This document shows, piece after piece, positions 6,135-13,414 of a stretch of 15,061 bases of DNA. The notes below the pieces were generated by a model. It did no database searches, was not told where the DNA came from, and saw only the letters and a program-made list of their open reading frames with translations. Position 1 is the stretch's first letter; each line of letters begins with the position of its first letter. The position numbers were made by a program, and so were the translations under genes. The stretch is taken from the NCBI GenBank assembly GCA_029261675.1, contig JAJDBA010000183.1, positions 1 through 15,061 of the forward strand, in the 5' to 3' direction. This DNA comes from Nitrospinaceae bacterium. GTDB taxonomy: Bacteria; Nitrospinota; Nitrospinia; Nitrospinales; VA-1.

Positions 6135-7516
6135 TCGTTATCTTTTGATTTACCTTTTAGCTGATGTTTTTGTATTCGGTATCGCATAGATCTAAAGCTG
6201 AGGTTTAACTGTTTTGCCGCTTTGTTTATTATACCATCGGCCTGTACCAGTGCATTGGACAGCATTTTCTTTTCAATTTGATCTAGCGTTCTTTCGAGAT
6301 CAATTTTCTCCTTATTCATACCGGGAACTTGAAATTGAGGGACTGCGCCAAAAATTTCTTCAGGAAGACTGGTTTTTTGAATAGACTCACTCGTTTCCAA
6401 AACCACGGCCCTTTCTATCACATTCTCTAATTCACGTACATTTCCAGGCCATGAATAATTTTCAAAAAATCGCATGGTCTCTGGTTCCACCGATTTTATA
6501 AAATCTTTTTTATGCTTCGAATTATATTTAGTTATAAAAAATTCTACCAAATCTGGAATATCTTCCCTACGGTCTCTTAGAGGCGGCAATTGAATGGGGA
6601 TAACGTTTAACCTATAATACAGATCTTCTCTAAAGACTTTATCGTTGACTAAATTTGATAGATTACGATTCGATGCAGTAATGATCCGCAAATCCACAGG
6701 AATAGCTTTGGTCCCTCCCAATCTTAATATTTCGTTCTCCTGCAATACTCGTAACAATTTCACCTGGATCGAAAGAGGCGCTTCGCCAATTTCATCGAGG
6801 AAAAAAGTGCCCTTATTTGCAGATTCCATCAAACCTAGCTTTAACGTATCAGCACTGGTAAATGCACCTTTTTCATGCCCAAACAATTCACTCTCAAGAA
6901 GGTTTTCTGGTAAAGCACCGCAATTGATAGAAACGAAAGGATAGTTTTTTCTATTACTATTAAAGTGAATGGCTTTTGCCACCATCTCTTTACCTGTACC
7001 GCTTTCTCCATGAATCAAAACTGTTGCGTTGCTACGCGAAACTTTTTCAATTAAATCAAATATCCTCTGAAATGTTTCTGACTTACCAATAATATTTGGG
7101 AGTTGAAAACGATCACTCAGAGCTGTTTTTAACAGACGATTCTCTTCCGAAAGTTTTTTCTTTTCAATTGCATTTTTGACGATCAGTTGAACATCTTCAA
7201 TTTTAAAAGGTTTCGAAATGTAGTCGTATGCACCCTTTTTCATGGCATCAACAGCTGTTTCAGCACTGGCATAGGCTGTCATCATAACCACGGGTGTATC
7301 AGGAAGGATTTTTTGAGCGCTTTCAAGGACATTGATCCCACTAGATTTTCCCATTCGAATATCTGTAAGAACCAAATCAAATATATTTTCTTTAATTAAC
7401 TTCACGGCGCTATCTGCGTTGTGCGCCGTAAATACTTTATAGCCCTCTTCCTCCAACATAATTGCGAGAAAATCTCTCAGGCTCTTTTCATCATCGACTA
7501 CAAGAATGGAACTCAT
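6131..7516 (-). CDS. Sigma-54-dependent response regulator, NtrC/AtoC family
   Basis: A 461-residue activator of sigma-54 RNA polymerase, expected to be phosphorylated by a sensor kinase. Residues 1-120 are a receiver domain with Asp8-Asp9, phosphoacceptor Asp52, Thr80 and Lys102. Residues ~140-375 are the AAA+ domain with Walker A GESGTGKE (170-177), Walker B FFLDEIGE (238-245), FREDLYYRLNV (295-305) containing the candidate arginine finger, and WPGNVRELENVIERA (356-370). A Fis-type helix-turn-helix ends the protein (about 427-450). The sigma-54-contacting loop reads GAFTSA (217-222) rather than the usual GAFTGA. No histidine kinase gene is in the window, so it is locally an orphan. Its stop overlaps the start of the LpoA-like gene by 4 bp, which suggests joint expression. 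The ribosome-binding site is poor. The target genes cannot be told from the sequence. Confidence 0.95.
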   Translation of the reverse strand: MSSILVVDDEKSLRDFLAIMLEEEGYKVFTAHNADSAVKLIKENIFDLVLTDIRMGKSSGINVLESAQKILPDTPVVMMTAYASAETAVDAMKKGAYDYISKPFKIEDVQLIVKNAIEKKKLSEENRLLKTALSDRFQLPNIIGKSETFQRIFDLIEKVSRSNATVLIHGESGTGKEMVAKAIHFNSNRKNYPFVSINCGALPENLLESELFGHEKGAFTSADTLKLGLMESANKGTFFLDEIGEAPLSIQVKLLRVLQENEILRLGGTKAIPVDLRIITASNRNLSNLVNDKVFREDLYYRLNVIPIQLPPLRDRREDIPDLVEFFITKYNSKHKKDFIKSVEPETMRFFENYSWPGNVRELENVIERAVVLETSESIQKTSLPEEIFGAVPQFQVPGMNKEKIDLERTLDQIEKKMLSNALVQADGIINKAAKQLNLSFRSMRYRIQKHQLKGKSKDNE

Positions 7517-7522
7517 CTTACA

Positions 7523-7552
7523 ATTCTATCCCCACCCTCCCCTATAAATCAA
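7523..7552 (-). promoter_or_regulatory. Candidate promoter for the response regulator with G-rich spacer
   Basis: On the minus strand TTGATT (7552-7547), an 18-bp spacer and TAGAAT (7528-7523) form a sigma-70-like promoter with 4 of 6 and 5 of 6 consensus matches. The -10 box ends only 6 bp before the ATG, so a transcript from here would be nearly or fully leaderless, which agrees with the lack of a good ribosome-binding site. The spacer holds GGGGAGGGTGGGG. Consensus matching alone; not decisive. Confidence 0.3.
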
Positions 7553-7591
7553 CATGGAGTTAATCGATGGACAAACTGGAAGGACATGAAC

Positions 7592-8797
7592 TCAACGTCC
7601 AAAGGTTTCTGCGTAGAGCTTGAGACGTAACGCGTTCAGTTTAATAAACCCATCAGCGTCATTCTGGCTGTAACCATGACTTTCTTCAAAGCTGGCTATA
7701 TTCTGGTTATACAAAGATTTTTCAGCCTTTCGACCAAGCACAATACAATTCCCCTTATACAGCTTTAAGCGTACCTCACCGGTAACATGTTTCTGCATTT
7801 GGTCCATCGTTTGCTGAATAAGCTCCCTTTCAGGAGAATACCAGAATCCGTTATAAATCATGCGTGCATAAGACGGAATCAAAGAATCGCGTATAAATGT
7901 TACTTCACGATCCAAAGTGATTGACTCAATGGCACGATGAGCCTGATGTAAAATAGTGCCGCCAGGAGTTTCATAGATACCTCGTGATTTCATACCCACG
8001 AATCGATTCTCTACAATATCAATGCGACCCACTCCATTTTCACCGCCATATTGATTGAGTCGCTCCAGCAAAGTAGCAGGACTCATTTTCTCACCATTAA
8101 TTGCAACCGGATTCCCCGCCTCATATTGAATTTCAATAATCGTGGCTTTATCGGGAGCTTTTTCTGGAGAAACCGACAACATAAACATATCTTCATCTGG
8201 CCCAGTCCAAGGGTCTTCCAAGACTCCCCCTTCATAGCTGATATGAAACATATTCCGATCCATACTATAGGGCTTGTCCTTAGTCACAGGAACAGGGATG
8301 CCGTGAGCTACTGCATAATCGATCAATGCAGTTCGGGAATTTAAATCCCATTCTCTCCAAGGAGCAACAATAATAATTTCAGGATTCAAAGTGTGGTATG
8401 CCAATTCGAAACGGACCTGGTCGTTACCTTTCCCGGTGGAGCCATGCGAAACACCGTCAGCTCCTTCCAAGTTTGCAATACGAATCTGCTCTTTTGCTAT
8501 TAATGGACGTGCAATTGAAGTTCCTAAAAGATAATCATGCTCATAAAATGCATTGGCTCGCAACATGGGAAAAACAAAATCGGCGACAAACTCCTCACGC
8601 AAATCTTCGATATAAACCTTACTCGCGCCTGTTGCTAAAGCCTTTTCCCGAACGGGGTCCAACTCTTGCCCCTGACCAACATCTGCGGCAAATGCAATAA
8701 TTTCGGAGTCATATTTCTCCTTCAGCCATTTGATAATGACAGAAGTGTCCAACCCACCCGAATAAGCCAATACAATTTTTTTAATCTTGTTTCCCAT
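7592..8797 (-). CDS. argG: Argininosuccinate synthase
   Basis: Joins citrulline and aspartate with ATP to form argininosuccinate, the penultimate step of arginine synthesis, in the cytoplasm. The 401-residue length is typical. The nucleotide-binding N-type PP-loop AYSGGLDTS is at residues 11-19, and SHGSTGKGNDQVRFE (about 117-131) binds citrulline/aspartate. Later blocks such as SYEGGVLEDP and TPGGTILHQAHRAIESITLDRE are also canonical, so the enzyme should be active. The start ATG is preceded by AGAAGATAACT. It lies 52 bp after glucokinase and 75 bp before the response regulator on the same strand. argH, often next to argG, is not in the window. No arginine-repressor site was recognised. Confidence 0.98.
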   Translation of the reverse strand: MGNKIKKIVLAYSGGLDTSVIIKWLKEKYDSEIIAFAADVGQGQELDPVREKALATGASKVYIEDLREEFVADFVFPMLRANAFYEHDYLLGTSIARPLIAKEQIRIANLEGADGVSHGSTGKGNDQVRFELAYHTLNPEIIIVAPWREWDLNSRTALIDYAVAHGIPVPVTKDKPYSMDRNMFHISYEGGVLEDPWTGPDEDMFMLSVSPEKAPDKATIIEIQYEAGNPVAINGEKMSPATLLERLNQYGGENGVGRIDIVENRFVGMKSRGIYETPGGTILHQAHRAIESITLDREVTFIRDSLIPSYARMIYNGFWYSPERELIQQTMDQMQKHVTGEVRLKLYKGNCIVLGRKAEKSLYNQNIASFEESHGYSQNDADGFIKLNALRLKLYAETFGR

Positions 8798-8849
8798 AGT
8801 TATCTTCTAAGTTAAAGGTTCTCCATACTGCAGAGATCAAGTTAATCAT

Positions 8850-9824
8850 TTATTGATGTTTGAATGCATATTGAGCTGCGCCAAGAAGGGCAGATTTATC
8901 ATTCAAAATTACTTTCACAGGAATTTCGGTCAGAAAAGGTTTGAACCTGCCCTTTTCTAAAAAGGATTGCATAAATAATCCCTGCTCCAACAAAGGTAAT
9001 ATTCGCGGAACAATTCCTCCCCCCAAATAAACCCCACCTTTTGTCAAAAACTGTAATGCCAAGTTTCCTGCAAGTGCTCCATATAATTCAACGAATATGC
9101 TCAATGTCTTTTCGCATAGTTCTGATTTTTTTTCCACTGCGCAACGAATAATCTCTGCAGCCAATTCCTCGTTTTGCAGGCCTTGCTGCCAATCCTCGGT
9201 AATCCCTGAATAAAAATGTTCCTGAGTAAACTCGAATATATGAATCACACCAGGGCCCGATACAACTCTTTCGATACTGACTCTTTTAAATTTCTTCTGC
9301 AGAAAAAACAACAACTCTGTCTCAAGTTTGTTTCGGGGAGCAAAATCGGCATGCCCTCCCTCCGAATCCACAGCATAGTACTTTGCGCTACCCGTTGGAA
9401 TCAGAAATGCATGGCCTAATCCTGTTCCAGCAGCAACTACCGATATACGTCCCTCTTTTAATTGCAATCCAGATTGAAGCACAGCAACATCTTTGTCTTC
9501 CAGACAAGGCACCGCACAAGCCATGGCGACAAGATCATTTATCAAATATACCTTATCGAATTGTTTTCCCAGGCGCCCAGTTTCAATCCTCCAATCCAGG
9601 TTTGTCAGGCTACAATTGCCATCTACGATAGGACCCGCCACACCTAGACAGGCTATCTCAGGTTTTTCATTTCCATCTTTTAAGAATTCTTCTATGATAG
9701 AATCTAGATCAGGGAATTTGCGAGTTTCAAATCGAGTTTCTCGAATTTTTTCCAGCTGATTTTTATTTTCATCAAACAATGCTAAATAAGCTTTAGTACC
9801 TCCAATATCCCCGGCAAGGATCAT
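8850..9824 (-). CDS. glk: Glucokinase (group A, E. coli Glk type)
   Basis: Phosphorylates glucose to glucose 6-phosphate with ATP. The 324-residue protein opens with the phosphate-binding GDIGGTKAYLA (5-15). It has GVAGPIVDGN (61-70), LTNLDW (73-78), and Asn96-Asp97 in INDLVA, where Asp97 is the likely catalytic base. The adenosine region AAGTGLGHAF is at 131-140, and sugar-contact residues Glu155 and His158 lie in SEGGHADF; ERVVSGPG (185-192) supplies a further conserved Glu. It lacks the Cys-rich zinc motif of ROK kinases, so PF02685-type glucokinase is the better call. It follows the transaldolase by 10 bp and precedes argG by 52 bp, and shares the cluster with pgi, whose substrate it makes. 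The ribosome-binding site is weak, suggesting translational coupling to the upstream gene. Confidence 0.94.
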   Translation of the reverse strand: MILAGDIGGTKAYLALFDENKNQLEKIRETRFETRKFPDLDSIIEEFLKDGNEKPEIACLGVAGPIVDGNCSLTNLDWRIETGRLGKQFDKVYLINDLVAMACAVPCLEDKDVAVLQSGLQLKEGRISVVAAGTGLGHAFLIPTGSAKYYAVDSEGGHADFAPRNKLETELLFFLQKKFKRVSIERVVSGPGVIHIFEFTQEHFYSGITEDWQQGLQNEELAAEIIRCAVEKKSELCEKTLSIFVELYGALAGNLALQFLTKGGVYLGGGIVPRILPLLEQGLFMQSFLEKGRFKPFLTEIPVKVILNDKSALLGAAQYAFKHQ

Positions 9825-9834
9825 ATATCAATCG

Positions 9835-11079
9835 CTATTTTAGAAATGATCGAATACGATCATCCAATGAATTTTGGTCTTTGGTAAACGACTGCAATGC
9901 GGATTGTGTCATCAAATCATCCAACGCAATTGACTCCGACCAGTTATCCAAACAAGGGATTTTTCCATGATCATGTATTTCTTTGAATTCTGCCTCACTG
10001 AAAGGATGAAAAAGATTCATATCATACTTACGACAAAACTCGACCAACTCATTCGCAGACATTCCATCCAACCCTTTTTCAGCCATTAAAGCATCCACAA
10101 AAGATATGAATGCGTCAGGCATTTCCCATAAGCTTGGAAATCGTTTAGCCAGAGCATGGCTTGAATCTATACCTGGCACAATGTCTTCTGCCAGATGCGA
10201 TACTACTTGATCAGCGGATTTCCCCGATTCCTGAAATTCCTTTATCGCCTTGGGTGGAATGGTCAATACATCCAGTCCCGCCAAAAATGCAACTTGATCC
10301 CCGTTTCGAACACTGGCACCAATCAATCGAGAGTGTACCTCCTTATATTTCTCCCTTGCACCTATCAGCGCATTTTGTGTTGCAAGAGTTACCTTTTCCC
10401 CCACTTGGTCGCCGGAACCCGCCTTGTGGTCAATAACAACCTGGTTCAAGCGCCCAAGAAACACGTTGACGAAATCCGGATTAGACAATCTAGCCGCCAG
10501 ATAATTCTGCCTTGCAGAAAATCCCAAAGTGAAATTTACAGGAATTTTTTCCTGAGTTAATTTCCTAACCGCAAGATAGCCTTCTGGAGTAAGTGGAACT
10601 TTAATGATAAAAAATTCCGGGCAAACCTTGAAGTATCTTCGGCCATAATGCAAGGTACGTTCAATATTCCTGGAAACAGCCGGATGCAATTCGACACTGA
10701 CCTTCACCTTAAAAGCCTGCACCAGTCGTAAAGCAATTTTGCAATTAATAACAAAACCTACTTCAAGAATAAGCTCCTCTTCAGAAAGCTCGAGTCCTTC
10801 TTCTCTAATTTTACGAATGGTATCTTCGATGACCTCATCCATGACACCACTTTGTACAACTTGATTAGCGAGGGTGTTATTGGTGGTCAAAGCCGTCATT
10901 TCCTGCTTCCAAATTTCCTGAGCTTTTTCCAACTCGCCTGTATCCACCCATAATTCACTGCCCAGAGTTTTTAACCTTGCCAGCAAAAGATCGGAGTCTG
11001 CTTGTGGAGCACTGCCCTCTACCTTTTCATAAGCCAAAGCATGTAGCACTTCGTCCAGCTTTTGACTAACGGTTGTCAT
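9835..11079 (-). CDS. tal: Transaldolase-family protein
   Basis: Transaldolases move a three-carbon unit between sugar phosphates in the non-oxidative pentose-phosphate pathway through a Schiff-base lysine. The protein (414 residues, longer than usual) shows LWVDT with Asp46, VSVELHPAVS with Glu130, FFIIKVPLT with the likely Schiff-base Lys160, NFTLGFS (182-188), and FLGR with phosphate-binding Arg210. Two family blocks are altered: the usual TTNPSL reads TTNNTL (65-70), and the usual ISPFVGR reads VNVFLGR (204-210). The last ~130 residues are largely outside the core barrel and run to an unusual charged end. It sits 13 bp after pgi and 10 bp before glk, with ribosome-binding site AGAAAGGA, which supports a sugar-phosphate role. 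Function as true transaldolase is likely, but the altered blocks leave substrate specificity open. Confidence 0.85.
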   Translation of the reverse strand: MTTVSQKLDEVLHALAYEKVEGSAPQADSDLLLARLKTLGSELWVDTGELEKAQEIWKQEMTALTTNNTLANQVVQSGVMDEVIEDTIRKIREEGLELSEEELILEVGFVINCKIALRLVQAFKVKVSVELHPAVSRNIERTLHYGRRYFKVCPEFFIIKVPLTPEGYLAVRKLTQEKIPVNFTLGFSARQNYLAARLSNPDFVNVFLGRLNQVVIDHKAGSGDQVGEKVTLATQNALIGAREKYKEVHSRLIGASVRNGDQVAFLAGLDVLTIPPKAIKEFQESGKSADQVVSHLAEDIVPGIDSSHALAKRFPSLWEMPDAFISFVDALMAEKGLDGMSANELVEFCRKYDMNLFHPFSEAEFKEIHDHGKIPCLDNWSESIALDDLMTQSALQSFTKDQNSLDDRIRSFLK

Positions 11080-11092
11080 ATTTATATCCTTT

Positions 11093-12370
11093 CTAATATC
11101 CTGGTTTATTCAAAAGCTTGAACATATTATTTTTATAGAATTCTACACCTGGCTGATCAAACGGGTTAACCTCGTTTAAATATCCCGTCATCGCAACCGC
11201 TCTCTGAAAGAAATAAAATAACTGGCCTAAAGCTTCAGGCGAGCGATCATTGATAGTTATAGAAAGGTTAGGCACCCCACCCTCTTTATGAGCCAGAGCA
11301 GCACCCTCGTAGGCCTTGTTATTTACATGATCCAAGGTTTTTCCGGCGAGGTAGTTTAAACCGTCTGCATCATTTTGGGAAGCAGGTATTTTCAGTTGCC
11401 GGTTGGAGTTTTCCAGAAGAAGGAAGGTCTCAAAAATAGTACGCCTCCCCTCTTGAATCCATTGCCCCATGGAGTGTAAATCGGTAGTAAACTCTACCGA
11501 TGCCGGGAATATTCCCTTTCCGTCTTTGCCTTCACTTTCTCCCGCCAATTGCTTCCACCATTCCGAAAAATGACGAAAAGCAGGTTGGAACGTTGCAAGA
11601 ATTTCAGTGGTCATGCCCTTCTGATAGAGCAAGTGACGTAACCCAGCATAACGGTAGGCATCATTTTCCTCTACCGAGGGGCGGGAGTATAGCTCTTTTC
11701 CCTTTAAGGCCCCGGCAATCACTTTTTCAATATCAATTCCTGCAACCGCCATCGGCAACAGTCCCACGGGAGATAAAACAGAAAAGCGACCGCCAATATC
11801 ATCGGGTATTACAAATTTGCGATAACCTTGCTCTGCCACCAGTTGGTTAAGCGCCCCTTTACTGATATCCGTGGTGACCACAATTCTATTTTTGGCCCCA
11901 TCAGCACCGTATTTGTTCTCAATCAATTCTTTGAAAAAGCGAAAAGCAATAGCCGGCTCGGTAGTTGTTCCCGATTTGGAAATAACATTCACACATACAT
12001 CGCGGCCCGAGATCAAGTCCATTAAGTCAGAATGGTAATCTGAACTGATATTCTGACCAGCAAAATAGATATCGGGCCCCCCATCCTTACCCAATTGATT
12101 TGGAAAAGAGGATTTTAAAAACGTCAGCCCTGCTTGTGCACCTATATAGGAACCGCCAATACCAATAACAATAAATACTTCACATTGATCTCGAAGAGAC
12201 TTAGCAAGCTTTTCAATCTCAGCCAAATTCACAGCAGGCTGCATCCATCCAAGAAAATCCGATCCTGAGCCACTTCCCCTTTCCAGCATTTCGTGGCAGG
12301 ACTGAATGCAGGCACTATTTTCGGGAATAAGATTATTAAGATTATTAAAATCGAAAGACAGGTGAGACAT
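11093..12370 (-). CDS. pgi: Glucose-6-phosphate isomerase
   Basis: Interconverts glucose 6-phosphate and fructose 6-phosphate. At 425 residues it is of the short type (about 430-450 in Firmicutes and similar lineages), not the ~550-residue E. coli type. Visible motifs are GIGGSYIGA (70-78), the phosphate-binding SKSGTTTEP (131-139), GGRFSVLS (193-200), GESEGKDGKGIFP (277-289) with probable catalytic Glu278, DLHSMGQW (297-304), a conserved His at 361, and the C-terminal NPFDQPGVEFYK block with Lys413. A clear GGAG ribosome-binding site sits 5 bp from the ATG. It is followed at 13 bp by the transaldolase and then glucokinase, forming a sugar-phosphate cluster. Nothing suggests loss of function. 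Confidence 0.97.
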   Translation of the reverse strand: MSHLSFDFNNLNNLIPENSACIQSCHEMLERGSGSGSDFLGWMQPAVNLAEIEKLAKSLRDQCEVFIVIGIGGSYIGAQAGLTFLKSSFPNQLGKDGGPDIYFAGQNISSDYHSDLMDLISGRDVCVNVISKSGTTTEPAIAFRFFKELIENKYGADGAKNRIVVTTDISKGALNQLVAEQGYRKFVIPDDIGGRFSVLSPVGLLPMAVAGIDIEKVIAGALKGKELYSRPSVEENDAYRYAGLRHLLYQKGMTTEILATFQPAFRHFSEWWKQLAGESEGKDGKGIFPASVEFTTDLHSMGQWIQEGRRTIFETFLLLENSNRQLKIPASQNDADGLNYLAGKTLDHVNNKAYEGAALAHKEGGVPNLSITINDRSPEALGQLFYFFQRAVAMTGYLNEVNPFDQPGVEFYKNNMFKLLNKPGY

Positions 12371-12395
12371 AAATCTCCGGAAGAGTTAAATACAA

Positions 12396-12950
12396 TTATT
12401 TCTTTAGTTTATTAAACTTTGAACCTTCAAGGGTAAGATTATACATTAAGCCTTTTTGACCGAAAACAAAGGCTACTATCGGATCTTTCACATTTGTGGT
12501 GTCTAGAGAATCTCCCATTCCAAGATTGATCAGGGCAACCGACCCATCGACTCCCGCCTTCCAACCTTCACTGTTTCGAAACTCTTTCAATGCCCCATGC
12601 TCCATAAATAACATAACAATACTCTTGGCTTGTGCGCCTAATTGAAATCCGATTGAGGCCGCCATCGTGTTGTAATATTCAACTGTCTTTCCGCTAATTC
12701 TCATAGCACCTTCCCCATACTCTCCTCCAATACCGATTCCTGCTTTAATAACCGATGGGAAAACTAAAACTCCTTTAGCCTTTTTAGTGAATTCCTGGCT
12801 GCCAGGAACTTCTTTATAAAACCTCTCTAAGGCCACATCGACACTCACATCAATCTCTCTTGCAGAAGCCGCAAATGAATTCTGCGCTATTAATAGGAAT
12901 ACAAACGTTAGGATTAAAGTTCTGTAACAGGAGCACAGATTATTTCTCAT
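12396..12950 (-). CDS. Exported SYLF/YSC84-domain protein
   Basis: A 184-residue protein with an N-terminal signal peptide (hydrophobic LILTFVFLLIAQ, cleavage likely after SFA near residue 27) and one SYLF domain. The domain is recognised by AKGVLVFPSVIKAGIGIGGEYG (about 58-79), the phase of Gly-rich strands through MAASIGFQLGAQAKSIVMLFM (about 96-116), and the closing KGLMYNLTLEGSK. In eukaryotes this domain (Ysc84) binds phosphoinositides and actin; the bacterial versions are periplasmic or secreted and their role is poorly known, with lipid binding inferred from the fold. AAGGAA lies about 7 bp before the ATG. Its stop is 25 bp before pgi, so it may be the first gene of the long minus-strand run, although a functional link to sugar metabolism is not evident. 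Confidence 0.88.
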   Translation of the reverse strand: MRNNLCSCYRTLILTFVFLLIAQNSFAASAREIDVSVDVALERFYKEVPGSQEFTKKAKGVLVFPSVIKAGIGIGGEYGEGAMRISGKTVEYYNTMAASIGFQLGAQAKSIVMLFMEHGALKEFRNSEGWKAGVDGSVALINLGMGDSLDTTNVKDPIVAFVFGQKGLMYNLTLEGSKFNKLKK

Positions 12951-13116
12951 TTTAGTTCCTTAAATTTAGTTGAGGGGAGATCTTTCAAATTTCGCCCTTA
13001 CAAGATCACGTAAATATACTCCTTCTATTTGTAAATATTAATTATTTTTTGGACAGAGACATCTTCAATAGGCCTTCTTTTCAGCAATAATTTCTGATCA
13101 TCTACAAAAATAAGTG

Positions 13117-13144
13117 TTTACAAATTAACATCACCTGTTAATAT
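13117..13144 (+). promoter_or_regulatory. Candidate promoter with internal palindrome
   Basis: TTTACA (13117-13122), a 16-bp spacer and TAATAT (13139-13144) make a possible sigma-70 promoter about 50 bp before the small gene at 13194. Inside it, ATTAAC (13124-13129) and GTTAAT (13137-13142) form a perfect inverted repeat with a 7-bp centre overlapping the -10 box, a typical position for a repressor site. The repeat is seen directly; the promoter is a consensus match and the repressor is inference. Confidence 0.4.
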
Positions 13145-13193
13145 AAAACAATATCAACAAACATTGACAGGCCTAACCTTCGGGAGAAACCCT

Positions 13194-13397
13194 ATGTTCT
13201 ATGAAACCAAAGTATTAGATGCTTACGGGAAGTTGAAGGAAATTGTTTCCGCAGAGGAGTTACAGTCTCGACACTGGAAAATTTTCCAGTCTGCGGAGGA
13301 AAACGGGAGTTTTTTCAAGAAAAATGCCCTTAAAAACCAAAAGAGCGAAAATTCTAAAAAAACTCCCTCTGAAAATGTGGGTGAGGATGATTATTAG
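13194..13397 (+). CDS. Small hypothetical protein, 67 residues
   Basis: I do not recognise the family. The frame extends upstream to a TTG at 13164, but the ATG at 13194 is preceded by a strong GGGAG ribosome-binding site with good spacing, so it is the better start. Residues 1-40 are ordered-looking and probably helical (MFYETKVLDAYGKLKEIVSA, then EELQSRHWKIFQSAEENGSF), with aromatic and acidic residues. Residues 41-67 are Lys/Ser/Asn-rich and then acidic, ending GEDDY, probably disordered. There is no signal peptide or membrane segment. It is transcribed divergently from the SYLF gene and converges on clpB with 17 bp between the stops. A coding role is supported by the ribosome-binding site, the upstream promoter-like element and the neat fit between neighbours. 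Confidence 0.6.
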   Translation: MFYETKVLDAYGKLKEIVSAEELQSRHWKIFQSAEENGSFFKKNALKNQKSENSKKTPSENVGEDDY

Positions 13398-13414
13398 CAG
13401 CGAATATTTCGTGC
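13397..13414. repeat. Stem-loop between convergent genes
   Basis: GCA-g-CGAA-TAT-TTCG-TGC can pair into a seven-base stem with one bulged G and a three-base loop. It fills exactly the gap between the stop of the small gene and the stop of clpB. It could serve as a short bidirectional transcript end, but no T-run follows on either strand, so an intrinsic terminator is not demonstrated. Confidence 0.35.

Noticed and set aside
10195..10560. 121-codon plus-strand open frame inside the transaldolase gene
   Set aside because: The minus-strand frame carries clear transaldolase motifs; the plus-strand product shows no recognisable features.
11500..11850. 116-codon plus-strand open frame inside pgi
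   Set aside because: The pgi motifs lie on the other strand through the whole interval; no start signal is seen.
13033..13047. AAATA-TTAAT-TATTT inverted repeat in the SYLF upstream region
   Set aside because: A five-base all-AT repeat in an AT-rich intergenic stretch is expected by chance.
13164..13193. TTG start and TTGACA box upstream of the small gene
   Set aside because: The ATG at 13194 has a much better ribosome-binding site. No -10 element lies at the right distance after the TTGACA at 13164-13169.
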